Of a DNA stretch of 64,000 bases, positions 28,122-36,954 are shown piece by piece. Made by a program: the position numbers and the translations under genes. The stretch comes from Donghicola mangrovi (GTDB lineage: Bacteria; Pseudomonadota; Alphaproteobacteria; Rhodobacterales; Rhodobacteraceae): the NCBI RefSeq assembly GCF_013377535.1, contig NZ_JABCJE010000001.1:434001-498000 (forward strand), given 5' to 3'. Every line of letters begins with the position of its first letter. Within the stretch, counting starts at the first letter, position 1. The notes beneath the pieces are model-generated. The model had not been told where the DNA came from. It saw only the letters and a list, made by a program, of their open reading frames with translations, and did no database searches.

Positions 28122-29896
28122 AACGCCTGTCCGATCCCGATATAGATTTCCAATGCGCCGCCGGGGTTATCCCCTGTGATCGGCGTGGCCAGATCCAGCC
28201 GCAAGGGGCCAATGGGCGTGTCATACCGCACCCCCAGACCCGCACCCGCGTGATCCGCGCCTTCGGTGTCCCAGCCAGCCTCGGCCCCGATGAACCCGTA
28301 GTCCACAAAACCCACGGCGCTGATCGCATCGGTGATGCCCTGCCGCAGTTCCAGACTGGCCCCCATAAAGGTGGCCCCGCCGCCGTTGCCATAACCCAGC
28401 GACTGGTATTTCTGGCCGCGCACGGTCCCGCCGCCACCGGAATAGAACTGGAAGTCCGCAGGCACTTCTTCGACCTTGGCCCCTTCGATCCAGCCCAGTT
28501 GGCCGCGCAGGGCGAACACAGTCTTATCCCCCGCGCTGACATAGGTGCGCGCGTCCAAAGTGCTGCGAATACCCTCGGGCGTGTCGTTCAGACCCCAGAA
28601 CGGCATGACCTCGCCGCTCAGGTAATAGCCGCCCGTGGCCGAGGCCCCGCCCTTGCGCTTGTCATAGGTGGCCGAAACGGGGAACAACAGCTGGCTATAG
28701 CTGGTCTCGCCGTCCGCATCGTCGATCGTGGCACGGCGGAAGGCCAAGCCGTACTGCACCGTCAGATCATCACTGGCCTGACGGACGATACCGATGTCGG
28801 TGCGGAACTGGTCGCTCAGGTATTCGGGTTCGTCCAGACGCTCTAGCGTGGACTGGATGAACAGCGTGTTGCGCGGGTCAAAGGTGGCCGGACGTTCGAA
28901 ACGGGCGGACAGGTTCAGGTCCTCGCCGCCGGTGGTGCCACCGATCCCCGCAACCTCGGCGTCAAAGCGCAGCTTCTCGGCCCCGCCCAGAATGTTCCGG
29001 TGCATCCAGAAGGTCGACAGCGTCAGCCCCTCGTCCGAGATCAGCTCGGCGCCGAAGCCGAAACGGCGCGGCTTGGCCTCGACCACGTTCACTGCGAAAT
29101 CAAGGTATTCGCCGCCGCGGATCTCGTCGGATTCTCGCATGGTGACAGACCGGAACGCGCCGGTATTGCGCAGACGGTTCGCTGCCGCCGCCAGATCATC
29201 TGGGTTATACACCTGATCACGGGGCAGCCCTGCGATGGCGCGGATACGCTCTTCGCGGACGTTCTTGTTATTCTCGACCGTCAGACGGCCGAATTTCAGC
29301 TCCGGCCCCGGGGTCAGCCCCAAGGAAACATCCAGCTTGCGCGCCGGATGGTCCGCGGTGATCTGCTGTCCTGTCAGTTCGGCCTTGGCGTGACCCTGAT
29401 TGCGCCACGCATCCACCGCGTCCTGACCGGCAGTGCGGATCACATCCAGCCGCGCATCCTGACCCACGGCATAGCCGTCTGGGGGAACGGTCCCCTCGGG
29501 CAGCGGGCCGATATCCGCGCGGCCGAACGTGAATTTCGGGCCGGTTTCGACCTTGATCCGCGCTTTGGAAAATTGATCCGGCAAACGGAAAGGGTTCAGC
29601 TGTGTGGCCTCTTGTCCGTCCAGTTGGACGCTGACCGTCGGCCCATAGTAGCCCTCTTCGTACAGGACACCCACAATGGTGTTATATTCCGCCAAAGCAG
29701 CAGCGGCATAATCCTGTGCGGTCGCGTCCTCGGTCTCATCAGCAGCATACAGCCGCGACGCCGTCTTCAGACGCTCTTTCAGTGCATCATCCCCGCCCTT
29801 GACGGAGAGATCGATATCAATCGCGGGCAACGCCGCCGAAGTCATGAGCCCCAGCAATGCCGCGGCCGAAAGTCCTGAACGAATAAGTCTTTGCAT
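28118..29896 (-). CDS. tamA: Outer-membrane assembly factor TamA (Omp85 family)
   Basis: 592 residues: signal peptide ending near TSAALPA, N-terminal POTRA repeats (about 30-260; AGLPRDQVYNPDDLAAAANRL marks the last) and a 16-strand beta-barrel. The barrel ends GPLRLDLATPITGDN..YIGIGQAF, with the terminal Phe needed for BAM recognition. The internal GGGGTVRGQKYQSLG matches the conserved RGF-like lid-lock loop of Omp85 proteins (here RGQ). The start at 29896 gives a normal signal peptide; an earlier in-frame start adds 18 non-signal residues. It is first in the tamA-tamB operon. Confidence 0.95.
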   Translation of the reverse strand: MQRLIRSGLSAAALLGLMTSAALPAIDIDLSVKGGDDALKERLKTASRLYAADETEDATAQDYAAAALAEYNTIVGVLYEEGYYGPTVSVQLDGQEATQLNPFRLPDQFSKARIKVETGPKFTFGRADIGPLPEGTVPPDGYAVGQDARLDVIRTAGQDAVDAWRNQGHAKAELTGQQITADHPARKLDVSLGLTPGPELKFGRLTVENNKNVREERIRAIAGLPRDQVYNPDDLAAAANRLRNTGAFRSVTMRESDEIRGGEYLDFAVNVVEAKPRRFGFGAELISDEGLTLSTFWMHRNILGGAEKLRFDAEVAGIGGTTGGEDLNLSARFERPATFDPRNTLFIQSTLERLDEPEYLSDQFRTDIGIVRQASDDLTVQYGLAFRRATIDDADGETSYSQLLFPVSATYDKRKGGASATGGYYLSGEVMPFWGLNDTPEGIRSTLDARTYVSAGDKTVFALRGQLGWIEGAKVEEVPADFQFYSGGGGTVRGQKYQSLGYGNGGGATFMGASLELRQGITDAISAVGFVDYGFIGAEAGWDTEGADHAGAGLGVRYDTPIGPLRLDLATPITGDNPGGALEIYIGIGQAF

Positions 29897-30148
29897 CGCC
29901 CCACACCTAGCGCCTGGGGGCAGACTAGGCCAACAAAAACCGGTTTGCACCAGATGTTCACGGCAATGGCGGTTTCCCGCTAACGCCCCGAACGGGCCAG
30001 ATGTTCAGAAACTTGCCCCTCGGGCCCCGACATGACGCAGCACCGTTGCTGCCTCAGGGCCAGAGGGAATGTTAATGCGTCCCGCAGGGGCCTGTCACAG
30101 ACCAGTGCGTCTGGGTGTATGATCCTCGATAACCCAACGCACCGGTCC

Positions 30149-30769
30149 TCAGAACAGACCGGACTCTTTGGCGACCAAGGCAGCCTGAGTACGGTTGTGA
30201 ACGCCGATTTTGCGGTACAGGGTTTTGACGTGCAGCTTCACGGTGGGCTCGCGGACATCCAGATTGCGGGCAATCTCTTTGTTCGACAGACCGCCGCTCA
30301 GGCCTTCGAGAACCTGCATTTCACGGCGCGACAGTTGCGAGGCCAGCGGGTGATCGCTCAGATCGCTGCTGTCATCGTGCGACATGAATTCCAGCGGGGC
30401 GTACTGTTCACCCATCGCCATGAAGCGGACCGCGTTCACAACGCTGCGGGCCGACAGGGTCTTGGGCAGGAAGCCTGCTGCATTTGCGGCCAGGGCCTGC
30501 TCGGCCACATCGCGGCTCGCTACACCCGAGATCAGGGCAACGCGCTGGCCGCCGTTCATCTCTTTGACCTTTTTCAGGCCTTCCAGACCGTTCATGCCGG
30601 GCATGTTGAAATCCAGCAGGATCAGATCGAAGGGCGCTTCGTTTTCGATCTTCTCGACAGCGCCGTGCAGATCTTCGGCGGTGCGGGTTTCAATATTCCC
30701 TTCTTGCTTCAGGTACAGCTCCAGAGTGTCCCGCAGCAGTTCGTGATCGTCGGCAATCAGAATTCGCAT
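30149..30769 (-). CDS. NarL/FixJ-family response regulator
   Basis: 206 residues. Receiver domain (1-120): acidic pair DD at 7-8, phospho-acceptor Asp53 in LILLDFNMPGMNG, Thr/Ser switch in ALISGVAS and Lys in FLPKTLSARS. LuxR-type HTH (about 140-200): LSRREMQVLEGLSGGLSNKE, then VREPTVKLHVKTLYRKIGVH. The start at 30769 (MRILIADDHE) is standard; an in-frame start at 30820 would add 17 residues with no homology. No sensor kinase is adjacent, so signal and targets are unknown. A 500-base, partly AT-rich region lies upstream. Confidence 0.88.
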   Translation of the reverse strand: MRILIADDHELLRDTLELYLKQEGNIETRTAEDLHGAVEKIENEAPFDLILLDFNMPGMNGLEGLKKVKEMNGGQRVALISGVASRDVAEQALAANAAGFLPKTLSARSVVNAVRFMAMGEQYAPLEFMSHDDSSDLSDHPLASQLSRREMQVLEGLSGGLSNKEIARNLDVREPTVKLHVKTLYRKIGVHNRTQAALVAKESGLF

Positions 30770-31269
30770 TTGTGTGTTCCCTATGTGTGAGCCGGATTTG
30801 TCGCGCTTTGCATTTGTCATGCGATTTTAGTTACGAGCGAGACGCGGCCGGAGTTTCGAAAAAAACAGGAACCATGAACTATCAACCGATAGACCCACTA
30901 TGACATAAAAAGTTGCCAGAAGGAACGTCCTCGGCCCATTTCGGGCAAGCTGGAATACCCTACCGTTAGCACCAGAACTTACCACTTTGGGGATAACCCA
31001 CACCCTTGGAAACGTTCGTTCGGGTCTATCCAATCACCTGTTTTTGAAGGGATTTATAAATATGCAGAATTTATGCTGGTTTTTTCAGCCTTCAATAAAT
31101 CACTTGGGATTACGTATTAAGCAAAGCTCATTTTGCATAGGCGCAAGGCCGATGCCTAGCCGAAATAATAATTCGAATAGCCAAATTGGAATCGTTCTCG
31201 AGTTAGAATGGATTTATCCTAAAGGTGATTTTTAATACCTAGGCATCTGATTCACCTAATACTTCCGTA
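30770..31269 (-). other. Long intergenic region, AT-rich in its distal half
   Basis: 500 bases without a credible gene, upstream of the NarL-type regulator and downstream of a transporter. From about 31030 to 31265 the sequence is far richer in A and T than its surroundings. It contains a 9-bp inverted pair GATGCCTAG (31151-31159) / CTAGGCATC (31239-31247) and a smaller AGGTGA/TCACCT pair (31223-31228, 31252-31257). Short open frames here (about 68 codons on the minus strand, 82 on the plus) lack a good ribosome site and recognisable composition. The regulator's promoter, and possibly a small RNA, could lie here. Confidence 0.5.
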
Positions 31270-32199
31270 TCAACCCTGAGGCGTCATGCCCGATCGCGCC
31301 TTCCCGCGTTTCAGTCCCAGACTGTGTTCGCGCCAAATCAGCAGCCCACCGGCGAGAATCACTACAGCCGCGCCCGCCAGCATTTGCAGGGTCGGAACCT
31401 CGGCAAACAAGAAGTACCCCATCCCCAGCGCAATGATCATCGAGCTATAGTCGAACGGCGCCACCAGCGACGCCCCCGCGAACCGGTAGGCCGAGGTCAT
31501 CAGGATCTGCCCCATCCCCCCGAACAGGCCCGCCCCGATCAGCAGCATCAGCGCGGTGGGGCCCGGCATCACCCAGCCAAAGGGCGCCGTCAGCAGCGAC
31601 AGCACCGTCGTGGTCACCGTGAACCAAAAGACAATGGCACTGGGATTGTCGATCTCGACCAGACGGCGGATCTGCACTTGGGCCAAGGCCCGCGCCACCG
31701 CCGATCCCAGCACCAGCACCGCACCCAAGGTCGCGCCCGCCTCGGCCGTTTCCAGCGTCAGGCGGGGCCACAGCACGATCAGCACCCCGATCAGGCCCAA
31801 CAGCACCATTGTTATACGGAACGGCCCCACCCGCTCGCCCAGCAGCAGCGCGGCGAACATCACCGTCAGCAGCGGCGCAACGAACCCGATGGCTGTCACC
31901 TCGGGCAAGGGCAGCAGCCCCAGCGCCAGAAAGTTCATTCCCATCGCCGACGCCCCGATGAATCCGCGCAGCACGTGGCCCAGCGGGCTCTTGACGCTCA
32001 GGCCGGTTTTCAGGGCCCCGCGCAGGAACAGCCAACCAAACAGCACCGGCATCGCAAAAGCCGAGCGGAAAAACACAGCCTCGCCAGTGGGGACATCGTC
32101 CGCTGTGGCCTTGACCATCGCGGCCATGGACATGAACACGACGACAGAACAGAGCTTCAGAGCGATCGCCTTGAACGGCTGGTATGTTTCGTAGGGCAT
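31270..32199 (-). CDS. EamA/DMT-family transporter (second copy)
   Basis: 309 residues, ten predicted transmembrane helices in two EamA repeats. The first half contains GEAVFFRSAFAMPVLFGWLF and FLALGLLPLPEVTAIGFVAP, and the second AYRFAGASLVAPFDYSSMII. It ends in a basic tail (LKRGKARSG). The GLLPLPEVTAIGF and FDYSSM segments resemble RhtA/S-adenosylmethionine-carrier-like DMT proteins, but the substrate cannot be assigned. It is not a close duplicate of the transporter at 2620. It appears monocistronic. Confidence 0.88.
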   Translation of the reverse strand: MPYETYQPFKAIALKLCSVVVFMSMAAMVKATADDVPTGEAVFFRSAFAMPVLFGWLFLRGALKTGLSVKSPLGHVLRGFIGASAMGMNFLALGLLPLPEVTAIGFVAPLLTVMFAALLLGERVGPFRITMVLLGLIGVLIVLWPRLTLETAEAGATLGAVLVLGSAVARALAQVQIRRLVEIDNPSAIVFWFTVTTTVLSLLTAPFGWVMPGPTALMLLIGAGLFGGMGQILMTSAYRFAGASLVAPFDYSSMIIALGMGYFLFAEVPTLQMLAGAAVVILAGGLLIWREHSLGLKRGKARSGMTPQG

Positions 32200-32364
32200 A
32201 GTTCGGCAGTGCGCCTGTTCTGTTGATGCGTCAAGTATTTAGCCATGTCCTGCGGACAATCACGCTATTACTTTTGCGCTCAGGGGTTGTGCAGAAATGG
32301 AATGACGCCCCACCCCGCTGACATATCTCCGCCGCCCCAAACAGCAGGTTCCCGCCGAAGCCGG

Positions 32365-32453
32365 TCACTTAATCGCGTTCGATAAGTGAATTTCCTGTGA
32401 TTGAACAATGCCTTAGCCTGCACCAACTATCCCCCAACGCCGACGAACGGCGT
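32365..32453 (+). promoter_or_regulatory. Leader hairpins upstream of the outer-membrane barrel gene
   Basis: Two inverted repeats lie upstream of the start at 32490. The first is TCACTTA (32365-32371) with TAAGTGA (32383-32389), spaced by 11. The second is ACGCCG (32437-32442) with CGGCGT (32448-32453), loop ACGAA, followed by CTTTGTGATTTT. The first could be an operator; the second looks like a leader stem or weak attenuator. Confidence 0.4.
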
Positions 32454-32489
32454 CTTTGTGATTTTGAAATAACAGGAAAGGTTGAGATC

Positions 32490-33086
32490 ATGGCTATCAA
32501 AACCGTTGCACTGACATCGCTTATTGCCCTTGGGGCCGCCCCCGCATTTGCAGGCTCGCTGACCCCTCCGCCCGCAGAGCCGCCCGTGTTCGTGGCCACC
32601 CCCGAACCCGTCGCGATGAAAGGCGACTGGACCGGCTTTTACGGCGGTGTGCAGCTTGGCGGTGGCAAAGTCACCACCGATGACGGCTCCGACCTAGAGG
32701 GTCAGGGCGGCCTTGGCGGTGTGCACCTGGGCTATGACTATGACTTTGGCGATTATGTGCTGGGTGCCGGCGTGGAATATGACGCAGGCGAGGTCGAGCT
32801 GGATAACAGCAACGAGGCCCTGCACGATGTGACCCGCCTGAAACTGCGTGCCGGTTATGACATGGGCCAAGGTCTGCCCTACATCACCGCCGGTGCGGCC
32901 GCCGCGAACTTCAAGGACGCTGGCTATAACGAAGGCACCTTTGTCGGCCTCGGCTATGAACACAAGGTGACCGACAACGTGACCGTCGGCGGCGAGGTGT
33001 TGCGACACCAGTTCTCCGACATCAACGATACGAATGTTGACGCAGATGCAACCACCGCTCAGGTCCGCGCGTCCTACCGCTTTTAA
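32490..33086 (+). CDS. Small outer-membrane beta-barrel protein
   Basis: 198 residues with a signal peptide (MAIKTVALTS, then ALGAAPAFAG). A proline-rich linker (SLTPPPAEPP) leads to a barrel made of alternating strands. It begins WTGFYGGVQLGGGKVT and includes HLGYDYDFGDYVLGAGVEYD and YNEGTFVGLGYEHKV, and ends in RASYRF, a C-terminal aromatic signature for outer-membrane insertion. This is the OmpA/OmpX-like porin-barrel superfamily (Rhodobacterales surface proteins of about 200 residues). Function is unknown. The ATG at 32490 follows AGGAAAGG. It is closed by a strong terminator. Confidence 0.85.
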   Translation: MAIKTVALTSLIALGAAPAFAGSLTPPPAEPPVFVATPEPVAMKGDWTGFYGGVQLGGGKVTTDDGSDLEGQGGLGGVHLGYDYDFGDYVLGAGVEYDAGEVELDNSNEALHDVTRLKLRAGYDMGQGLPYITAGAAAANFKDAGYNEGTFVGLGYEHKVTDNVTVGGEVLRHQFSDINDTNVDADATTAQVRASYRF

Positions 33087-33133
33087 CGAGTACCCGGGTA
33101 GTAGTATCCCCAGTTGACCCAAGTAACGAGTAG

Positions 33134-33166
33134 GCCCCCCGCTTCACCGCGGGGGGCTTTCGTTTT
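33134..33166 (+). terminator. Rho-independent terminator of the barrel gene
   Basis: GCCCCCCGC (33134-33142), loop TTCACC, GCGGGGGGC (33149-33157), then TTTCGTTTT. Confidence 0.92.
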
Positions 33167-33172
33167 GGCCCC

Positions 33173-33205
33173 AACAAAAAACCGGCCACCCGGGGCCGGT
33201 TTTCC
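33173..33205 (-). terminator. Rho-independent terminator of msrA
   Basis: AAAACCGGCC pairs with GGCCGGTTTT (33178-33187 with 33194-33203), followed on the minus strand by TTTGTTGG. It is four bases past the msrA stop and can also act on the plus strand. Confidence 0.85.
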
Positions 33206-33207
33206 GT

Positions 33208-33714
33208 TTATTCCGCCGCGCGCTTGGGCAGCACCCATCCGGGCCGGGCAAAGTGGCAGGTATATCCGTCGGGCTTGCGCTCCAGATAGTCCTGATGCTC
33301 GGGCTCGGCCTCCCAGAAATCGCCGACAGGCTCGACCTCGGTAACCACCTTGCCGGGCCACAGCCCGCTGGCGTCCACATCTGCGATCGTGTCCAAAGCC
33401 ACCTCTTTCTGCGCGTCATCCACATAATAGATGGCGCTGCGATAGCTCATCCCCAGATCGTTGCCCTGCCGGTTCGGCGTGCTCGGGTCGTGGATCTGAA
33501 AGAAAAACTCCAGCAGCTGGCGATAGCTGATCACCGCCGGATCAAACAGGATCTCGATCCCTTCGGCGTGGGTGCCGTGGTTGCGGTATGTCGCATTGGG
33601 CACGTCCCCACCGGTATAACCAACGCGGGTCGCCGCCACCCCGGGCAGCTTGCGGATTAGATCCTGCATGCCCCAAAAGCATCCCCCCGCCAGAACAGCG
33701 CGTTCCTGACCCAT
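33208..33714 (-). CDS. msrA: Peptide-methionine (S)-S-oxide reductase MsrA
   Basis: 168 residues. The catalytic GCFWG motif has Cys12. The conserved [22 protein letters not shown] and [23 protein letters not shown] segments are intact. It reduces the S epimer of methionine sulfoxide in proteins. It lies 5 bases downstream of msrB, so one transcript should repair both epimers. A possible recycling Cys is in YTCHFARPG near the C-terminus. The start at 33714 gives the short bacterial form without export signal, so it acts in the cytoplasm. Confidence 0.96.
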   Translation of the reverse strand: MGQERAVLAGGCFWGMQDLIRKLPGVAATRVGYTGGDVPNATYRNHGTHAEGIEILFDPAVISYRQLLEFFFQIHDPSTPNRQGNDLGMSYRSAIYYVDDAQKEVALDTIADVDASGLWPGKVVTEVEPVGDFWEAEPEHQDYLERKPDGYTCHFARPGWVLPKRAAE

Positions 33715-33719
33715 CTCTT

Positions 33720-34166
33720 TTACTCCTTCTCGACCAAGGGCACGTAATCACCGTACCCCTCGGCCTCCATATCCTCGAGCGCCACGAACCGCAGCGCCGC
33801 CGAGTTGATGCAATAGCGTAGCCCACCCTGATCGCGCGGACCATCATCGAACACATGCCCCAAGTGGCTGTCCCCATAGGTCGAGCGCACCTCGGTCCGG
33901 ATCATGCCATGGGTGGTGTCGCGCAGTTCCTGAATGAACTCGTCGCTGACGGGGCGGGTGAAACTGGGCCACCCACAGCCCGATTCATACTTGGCCGAGG
34001 ACACGAACAGCGGCTCCCCGCTGACGATATCCACATAGAGGCCCTTTTTCTTGTTCCCCAGCAGGCTGCCTGTGCCGGGCCGCTCGGTGCCGCTCTCTTG
34101 CGTCACGTAATAGGCTTCGGGCTCCAGTGCGGCGATCACATCGGGGTCGCGGGAATACTTGGACAC
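33720..34166 (-). CDS. msrB: Peptide-methionine (R)-S-oxide reductase MsrB
   Basis: 148 residues. The catalytic Cys lies in [11 protein letters not shown] and a probable resolving Cys in [10 protein letters not shown]. The two CxxC pairs that bind structural zinc in many MsrBs are replaced ([11 protein letters not shown] and [13 protein letters not shown]), so this is the zinc-free type. The start is taken as GTG at 34166, giving VSKYSRDPD and an AGGAGAGG ribosome site. Longer in-frame starts exist but add residues with no family match. It precedes msrA by 5 bases. Confidence 0.93.
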   Translation of the reverse strand: MSKYSRDPDVIAALEPEAYYVTQESGTERPGTGSLLGNKKKGLYVDIVSGEPLFVSSAKYESGCGWPSFTRPVSDEFIQELRDTTHGMIRTEVRSTYGDSHLGHVFDDGPRDQGGLRYCINSAALRFVALEDMEAEGYGDYVPLVEKE

Positions 34167-34288
34167 CAGACCTCTCCTCTTTGGTTGATGGACCATATGT
34201 GGGGCACAAAGGGTCGCAGGCAAACCCTCTGACATATTGATGACAGAGCAGTGAGGCCTCTGGCGTCCGCACAAAAAGCCGGATAGAA

Positions 34289-35320
34289 TCAGTCTAGTTG
34301 TAAGGCAGCCCACCGCGCTGCATCGGCCACGCCCTCATCGGGGTCGGTTAACAGCGCGGTGGCCACTTCTTTCAGCGACGCATCCCCCGAATTCCCGACA
34401 GCATACAGCACATTCCGCACGAACCGGTCGCGCCCGATCCGTTTGATCGGACTACCGCTAAACCGCTCGCGGAACGCGGCATCGTCCAGCGCAGCCAGCT
34501 CCCGCAATTCCGGCGCCACAGTCCCCTCTCGGGCCGCATAGCGCATGTCACTTGCCGCCACAGCGAACTTGTTCCAAGGGCACGCGGCTAAACAGTCATC
34601 GCAGCCATAAATCCGGTTACCCATCCGCCCGCGCAAATCCTCGGCTACGGGCCCCTTATGCTCGATCGTCAGATAGGAAATGCACCGCCGCGCATCCATC
34701 TGATAGGGCGCAATAAACGCCTCTGTCGGGCAGGCCCGCAAACACCGGTCACAGCGCCCGCAATGATCGACCTCGGCCCCATCCACCGGCAAATCGAGTG
34801 TCGTAAACACCGACCCGATAAAGAACCAGTTCCCCATCTGCCGACTGACCAAGTTCGTGTGCTTGCCCTGCCAGCCCAAACCTGCCGCCTGCCCCAAAGG
34901 CTTCTCCGGCACTGGCGCGGTGTCCACAAACACCTTCACCTCGCCGCCGCCTTCGGCAATCAGCCAGCGGGCCAAGCGCTTCAGCCGCTTCTTCACCAGA
35001 TCGTGGTAATCCTTGCCCCGCGCATACACGGAAATCGCCCCGCGATCAGGCATCCCCACTACGTCCATCGGGTTCTCGTCGGGGGTATAGCTCTCTCCCA
35101 GCACGATCACCGACCGCGCCTCGGGCCACAGCGCAGCAGGGTCCCCGCGCCACGACATCCGCTCTTCCATCCAGCCCATCTGGCCATGAAAGCCCGCCGC
35201 CACAAACGCCTCCAACCGCGCCGGAACCTCCGGCACGTCCCAAGGGCGACACACCCGAACCTCGGAAAACCCCTCGGCCCGCGCCTGCGCCACCAATCGG
35301 GCTTTCAACGCGTCAGTCAT
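34289..35320 (-). CDS. queG: Epoxyqueuosine reductase
   Basis: 343 residues. It reduces epoxyqueuosine to queuosine in tRNA anticodons, the final step of queuosine synthesis, using cobalamin and two 4Fe-4S clusters. Cluster cysteines are C187, C190, C193 and C197 ([13 protein letters not shown]) and C213, C240, C243, C247 ([13 protein letters not shown]). The catalytic acid is likely Asp133 in [11 protein letters not shown]-terminal HEAT-like repeat region ([16 protein letters not shown]) is present. The start codon sits directly in the end of the dispersed repeat at 35318-35368. Confidence 0.95.
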   Translation of the reverse strand: MTDALKARLVAQARAEGFSEVRVCRPWDVPEVPARLEAFVAAGFHGQMGWMEERMSWRGDPAALWPEARSVIVLGESYTPDENPMDVVGMPDRGAISVYARGKDYHDLVKKRLKRLARWLIAEGGGEVKVFVDTAPVPEKPLGQAAGLGWQGKHTNLVSRQMGNWFFIGSVFTTLDLPVDGAEVDHCGRCDRCLRACPTEAFIAPYQMDARRCISYLTIEHKGPVAEDLRGRMGNRIYGCDDCLAACPWNKFAVAASDMRYAAREGTVAPELRELAALDDAAFRERFSGSPIKRIGRDRFVRNVLYAVGNSGDASLKEVATALLTDPDEGVADAARWAALQLD

Positions 35321-35368
35321 TCATCTTGGTCCAAATACCCCGGGGGTGCGGGGGCTGGCCCCCGCGGC
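35318..35368 (-). repeat. Rhodobacterales-type intergenic repeat, copy 2
   Basis: Minus-strand copy of the element at 2559: GCGGGGGCCAGCCCCCGC hairpin, then ACCCCCGGGGTATTTGG and CCAAGATGA. Here the CCAAGATGA end abuts the queG start codon (35318-35320), between the GST and queG genes. Confidence 0.65.
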
Positions 35369-35376
35369 ACTACGGA

Positions 35377-36042
35377 TCAGAAATCCAGATCGGTATAATG
35401 GGGCGGCGGCGGGAATCCCGGGATCTGATCCGCCAGAATACTGCGGAACGCGGGGCGCGACTTGATCTTGGCGTACCAGTCCTTGACCACATCGCTGCGG
35501 TTCCAGTCCACGTCGCTGATATAGTCCAGCGCGCTCAGATGCGCCGCCGCGGTGAAATCGGCCACCGTCATGCGGTCGCCAGCCAACCAGCGCCGGTGAT
35601 CCAAGAGCCAAGCCATATAGTCCAGATGATACTTGATCTTCTGGGCCCCCAGCTTCACCGCCTTACTGTCGGGATAGCCGGTCTTCATCATCTTCTTGTT
35701 CACCCGCTCGTACAGCAGGTTCTGCGTGACTTCCGAATGGAACTTGTCGTCGAACCAGCTGACCAGACGGCGCACTTCATAGCGCCCTTCCGGCGAATAG
35801 GGCATGAGCGGCGGATCGGGGTACACCTCTTCGATGTACTCGCAGATCGCCATGCTCTCGGACAGGATCTTGCCGTTCAGGCGCAGCACCGGCACCTTGC
35901 CCGCGGGGTTACGGCGCAGGAAATCGGTGTCCATTTCCCAGTACCGCTCCTCGACCAGCTCGACCTCGATCCGTTTTTCGGCCAGCACCAGCCGGACCTT
36001 GCGGCAGAACGGCGACAGAGGAACGTGATAGAGGCGATTCAT
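35377..36042 (-). CDS. Glutathione S-transferase family protein
   Basis: 221 residues. N-terminal thioredoxin-like domain (1-80): LYHVPLSPFCRKVRLVLAEK with a Cys at position 13, cis-Pro in KVPVLRL and ESMAICEYIEEVYP. C-terminal all-helical domain (about 90-221) with DRMTVADFTAAAHLSALDYI, the conserved N-capping box Asp. A Cys rather than Ser/Tyr in the active-site position suggests a beta- or omega-like thiol-transfer chemistry. Substrate unknown. It reads toward queG, separated by the dispersed repeat. Confidence 0.92.
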   Translation of the reverse strand: MNRLYHVPLSPFCRKVRLVLAEKRIEVELVEERYWEMDTDFLRRNPAGKVPVLRLNGKILSESMAICEYIEEVYPDPPLMPYSPEGRYEVRRLVSWFDDKFHSEVTQNLLYERVNKKMMKTGYPDSKAVKLGAQKIKYHLDYMAWLLDHRRWLAGDRMTVADFTAAAHLSALDYISDVDWNRSDVVKDWYAKIKSRPAFRSILADQIPGFPPPPHYTDLDF

Positions 36043-36098
36043 GGCGTCCTTCGCGATAGTTTGGATTTATCTTTCAATGCCCGTCCCTTGGAGTGTTT

Positions 36099-36830
36099 TC
36101 AATCCTCGAAACAGGCAGCCCTGCCATCTCTTGCGATAGTCGCGGCCCCATCCGCAATTTGCGTCGCCCTTCGGCTTACAAATTTGCTGGGGTTGGCGGC
36201 ATCCCGCTCTTTGGGGTCGGGCAGCAGCGCCGCCAGCAAAGCCGCCTCGCGGGGCGTCAGTTCGGCAGGGGTCGTCCCGAAGTAGTTGCGCGCCGCCGCT
36301 TCGACACCGAAAATGCCTTCATCGAACTCGGCCACGTTCAGATAGACCTCGACGATGCGCCGCTTGCTCCACGCCGCCTCGACCAAGGGGGTCAGCAAAG
36401 CCTCCAGCGCCTTGCGGACCCAGCTGCGATCCTGCCACAGGTAGACGTTCTTGACCACCTGCTGGCTCAGGGTCGAGGCCCCCCGCGTCCCGCCATCCTC
36501 GATGGCCACACGGATCGCCGACATATCAAAGCCCCAGTGCGTGCAGAAATTCGCGTCCTCGGCTGCCACGACAGACCGCGCCATCACCGGCGCGATATCC
36601 TCCATCGGGGTCCAGACCCGCTGGATTTCCCCCAAACGCCGCGCTTCGGACCGCATATACAGCCCCTGAGGCACCGGCAGGAACGACGGCAGCAGAATCG
36701 CCAGCACAAACAGCCCGACCACGCCGAAAATCACACGGCGCACCCACGTACGCCGGTCCACGCGGAACCATCCTGCGGTGCTGCGCGTGCTCTTTTTCTT
36801 GCGGGTGGTCTTTTTGCTGCTCTTGGCCAT
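36099..36830 (-). CDS. mtgA: Monofunctional biosynthetic peptidoglycan transglycosylase
   Basis: 243 residues: a Lys/Arg-rich cytoplasmic start, one membrane anchor (about 31-52) and a GT51 domain. Catalytic Glu91 is in EDANFCTHWGFD, with the substrate loop GASTLSQQVVKN near 117 and RIVEVYLNVAEFDEGIFGVE near 158. It polymerises lipid II into glycan strands at the periplasmic face. No transpeptidase domain is attached. Length matches the family. Its N-terminal basic run (KKTTRKKKST) is longer than in E. coli. Confidence 0.95.
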   Translation of the reverse strand: MAKSSKKTTRKKKSTRSTAGWFRVDRRTWVRRVIFGVVGLFVLAILLPSFLPVPQGLYMRSEARRLGEIQRVWTPMEDIAPVMARSVVAAEDANFCTHWGFDMSAIRVAIEDGGTRGASTLSQQVVKNVYLWQDRSWVRKALEALLTPLVEAAWSKRRIVEVYLNVAEFDEGIFGVEAAARNYFGTTPAELTPREAALLAALLPDPKERDAANPSKFVSRRATQIADGAATIARDGRAACFED

Positions 36831-36889
36831 GCATTTCAGTACGCCCCGAATTCCTCGGGGGTCAAGGCCACCTTTTGCCTCCTTCCGCG

Positions 36890-36929
36890 CGCAAAAGAAA
36901 AACCCCGCCAGATTGCTCCGGCGGGGTTT
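36890..36929 (-). terminator. Rho-independent terminator of gltB
   Basis: AAACCCCGCC (36920-36929 read on the minus strand) pairs with GGCGGGGTTT (36900-36909) around a 10-base loop, followed by TTCTTTT on the minus strand. It lies 26 bases past the gltB stop. Confidence 0.92.
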
Positions 36930-36954
36930 GAATTCAGGTCGTAACCCGTCAGGA

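Noticed and set aside
30827-31235. Two short open frames in the AT-rich spacer (68 codons minus, 82 codons plus)
   Set aside because: No ribosome site, no recognisable sequence, and composition unlike coding DNA of this genome.
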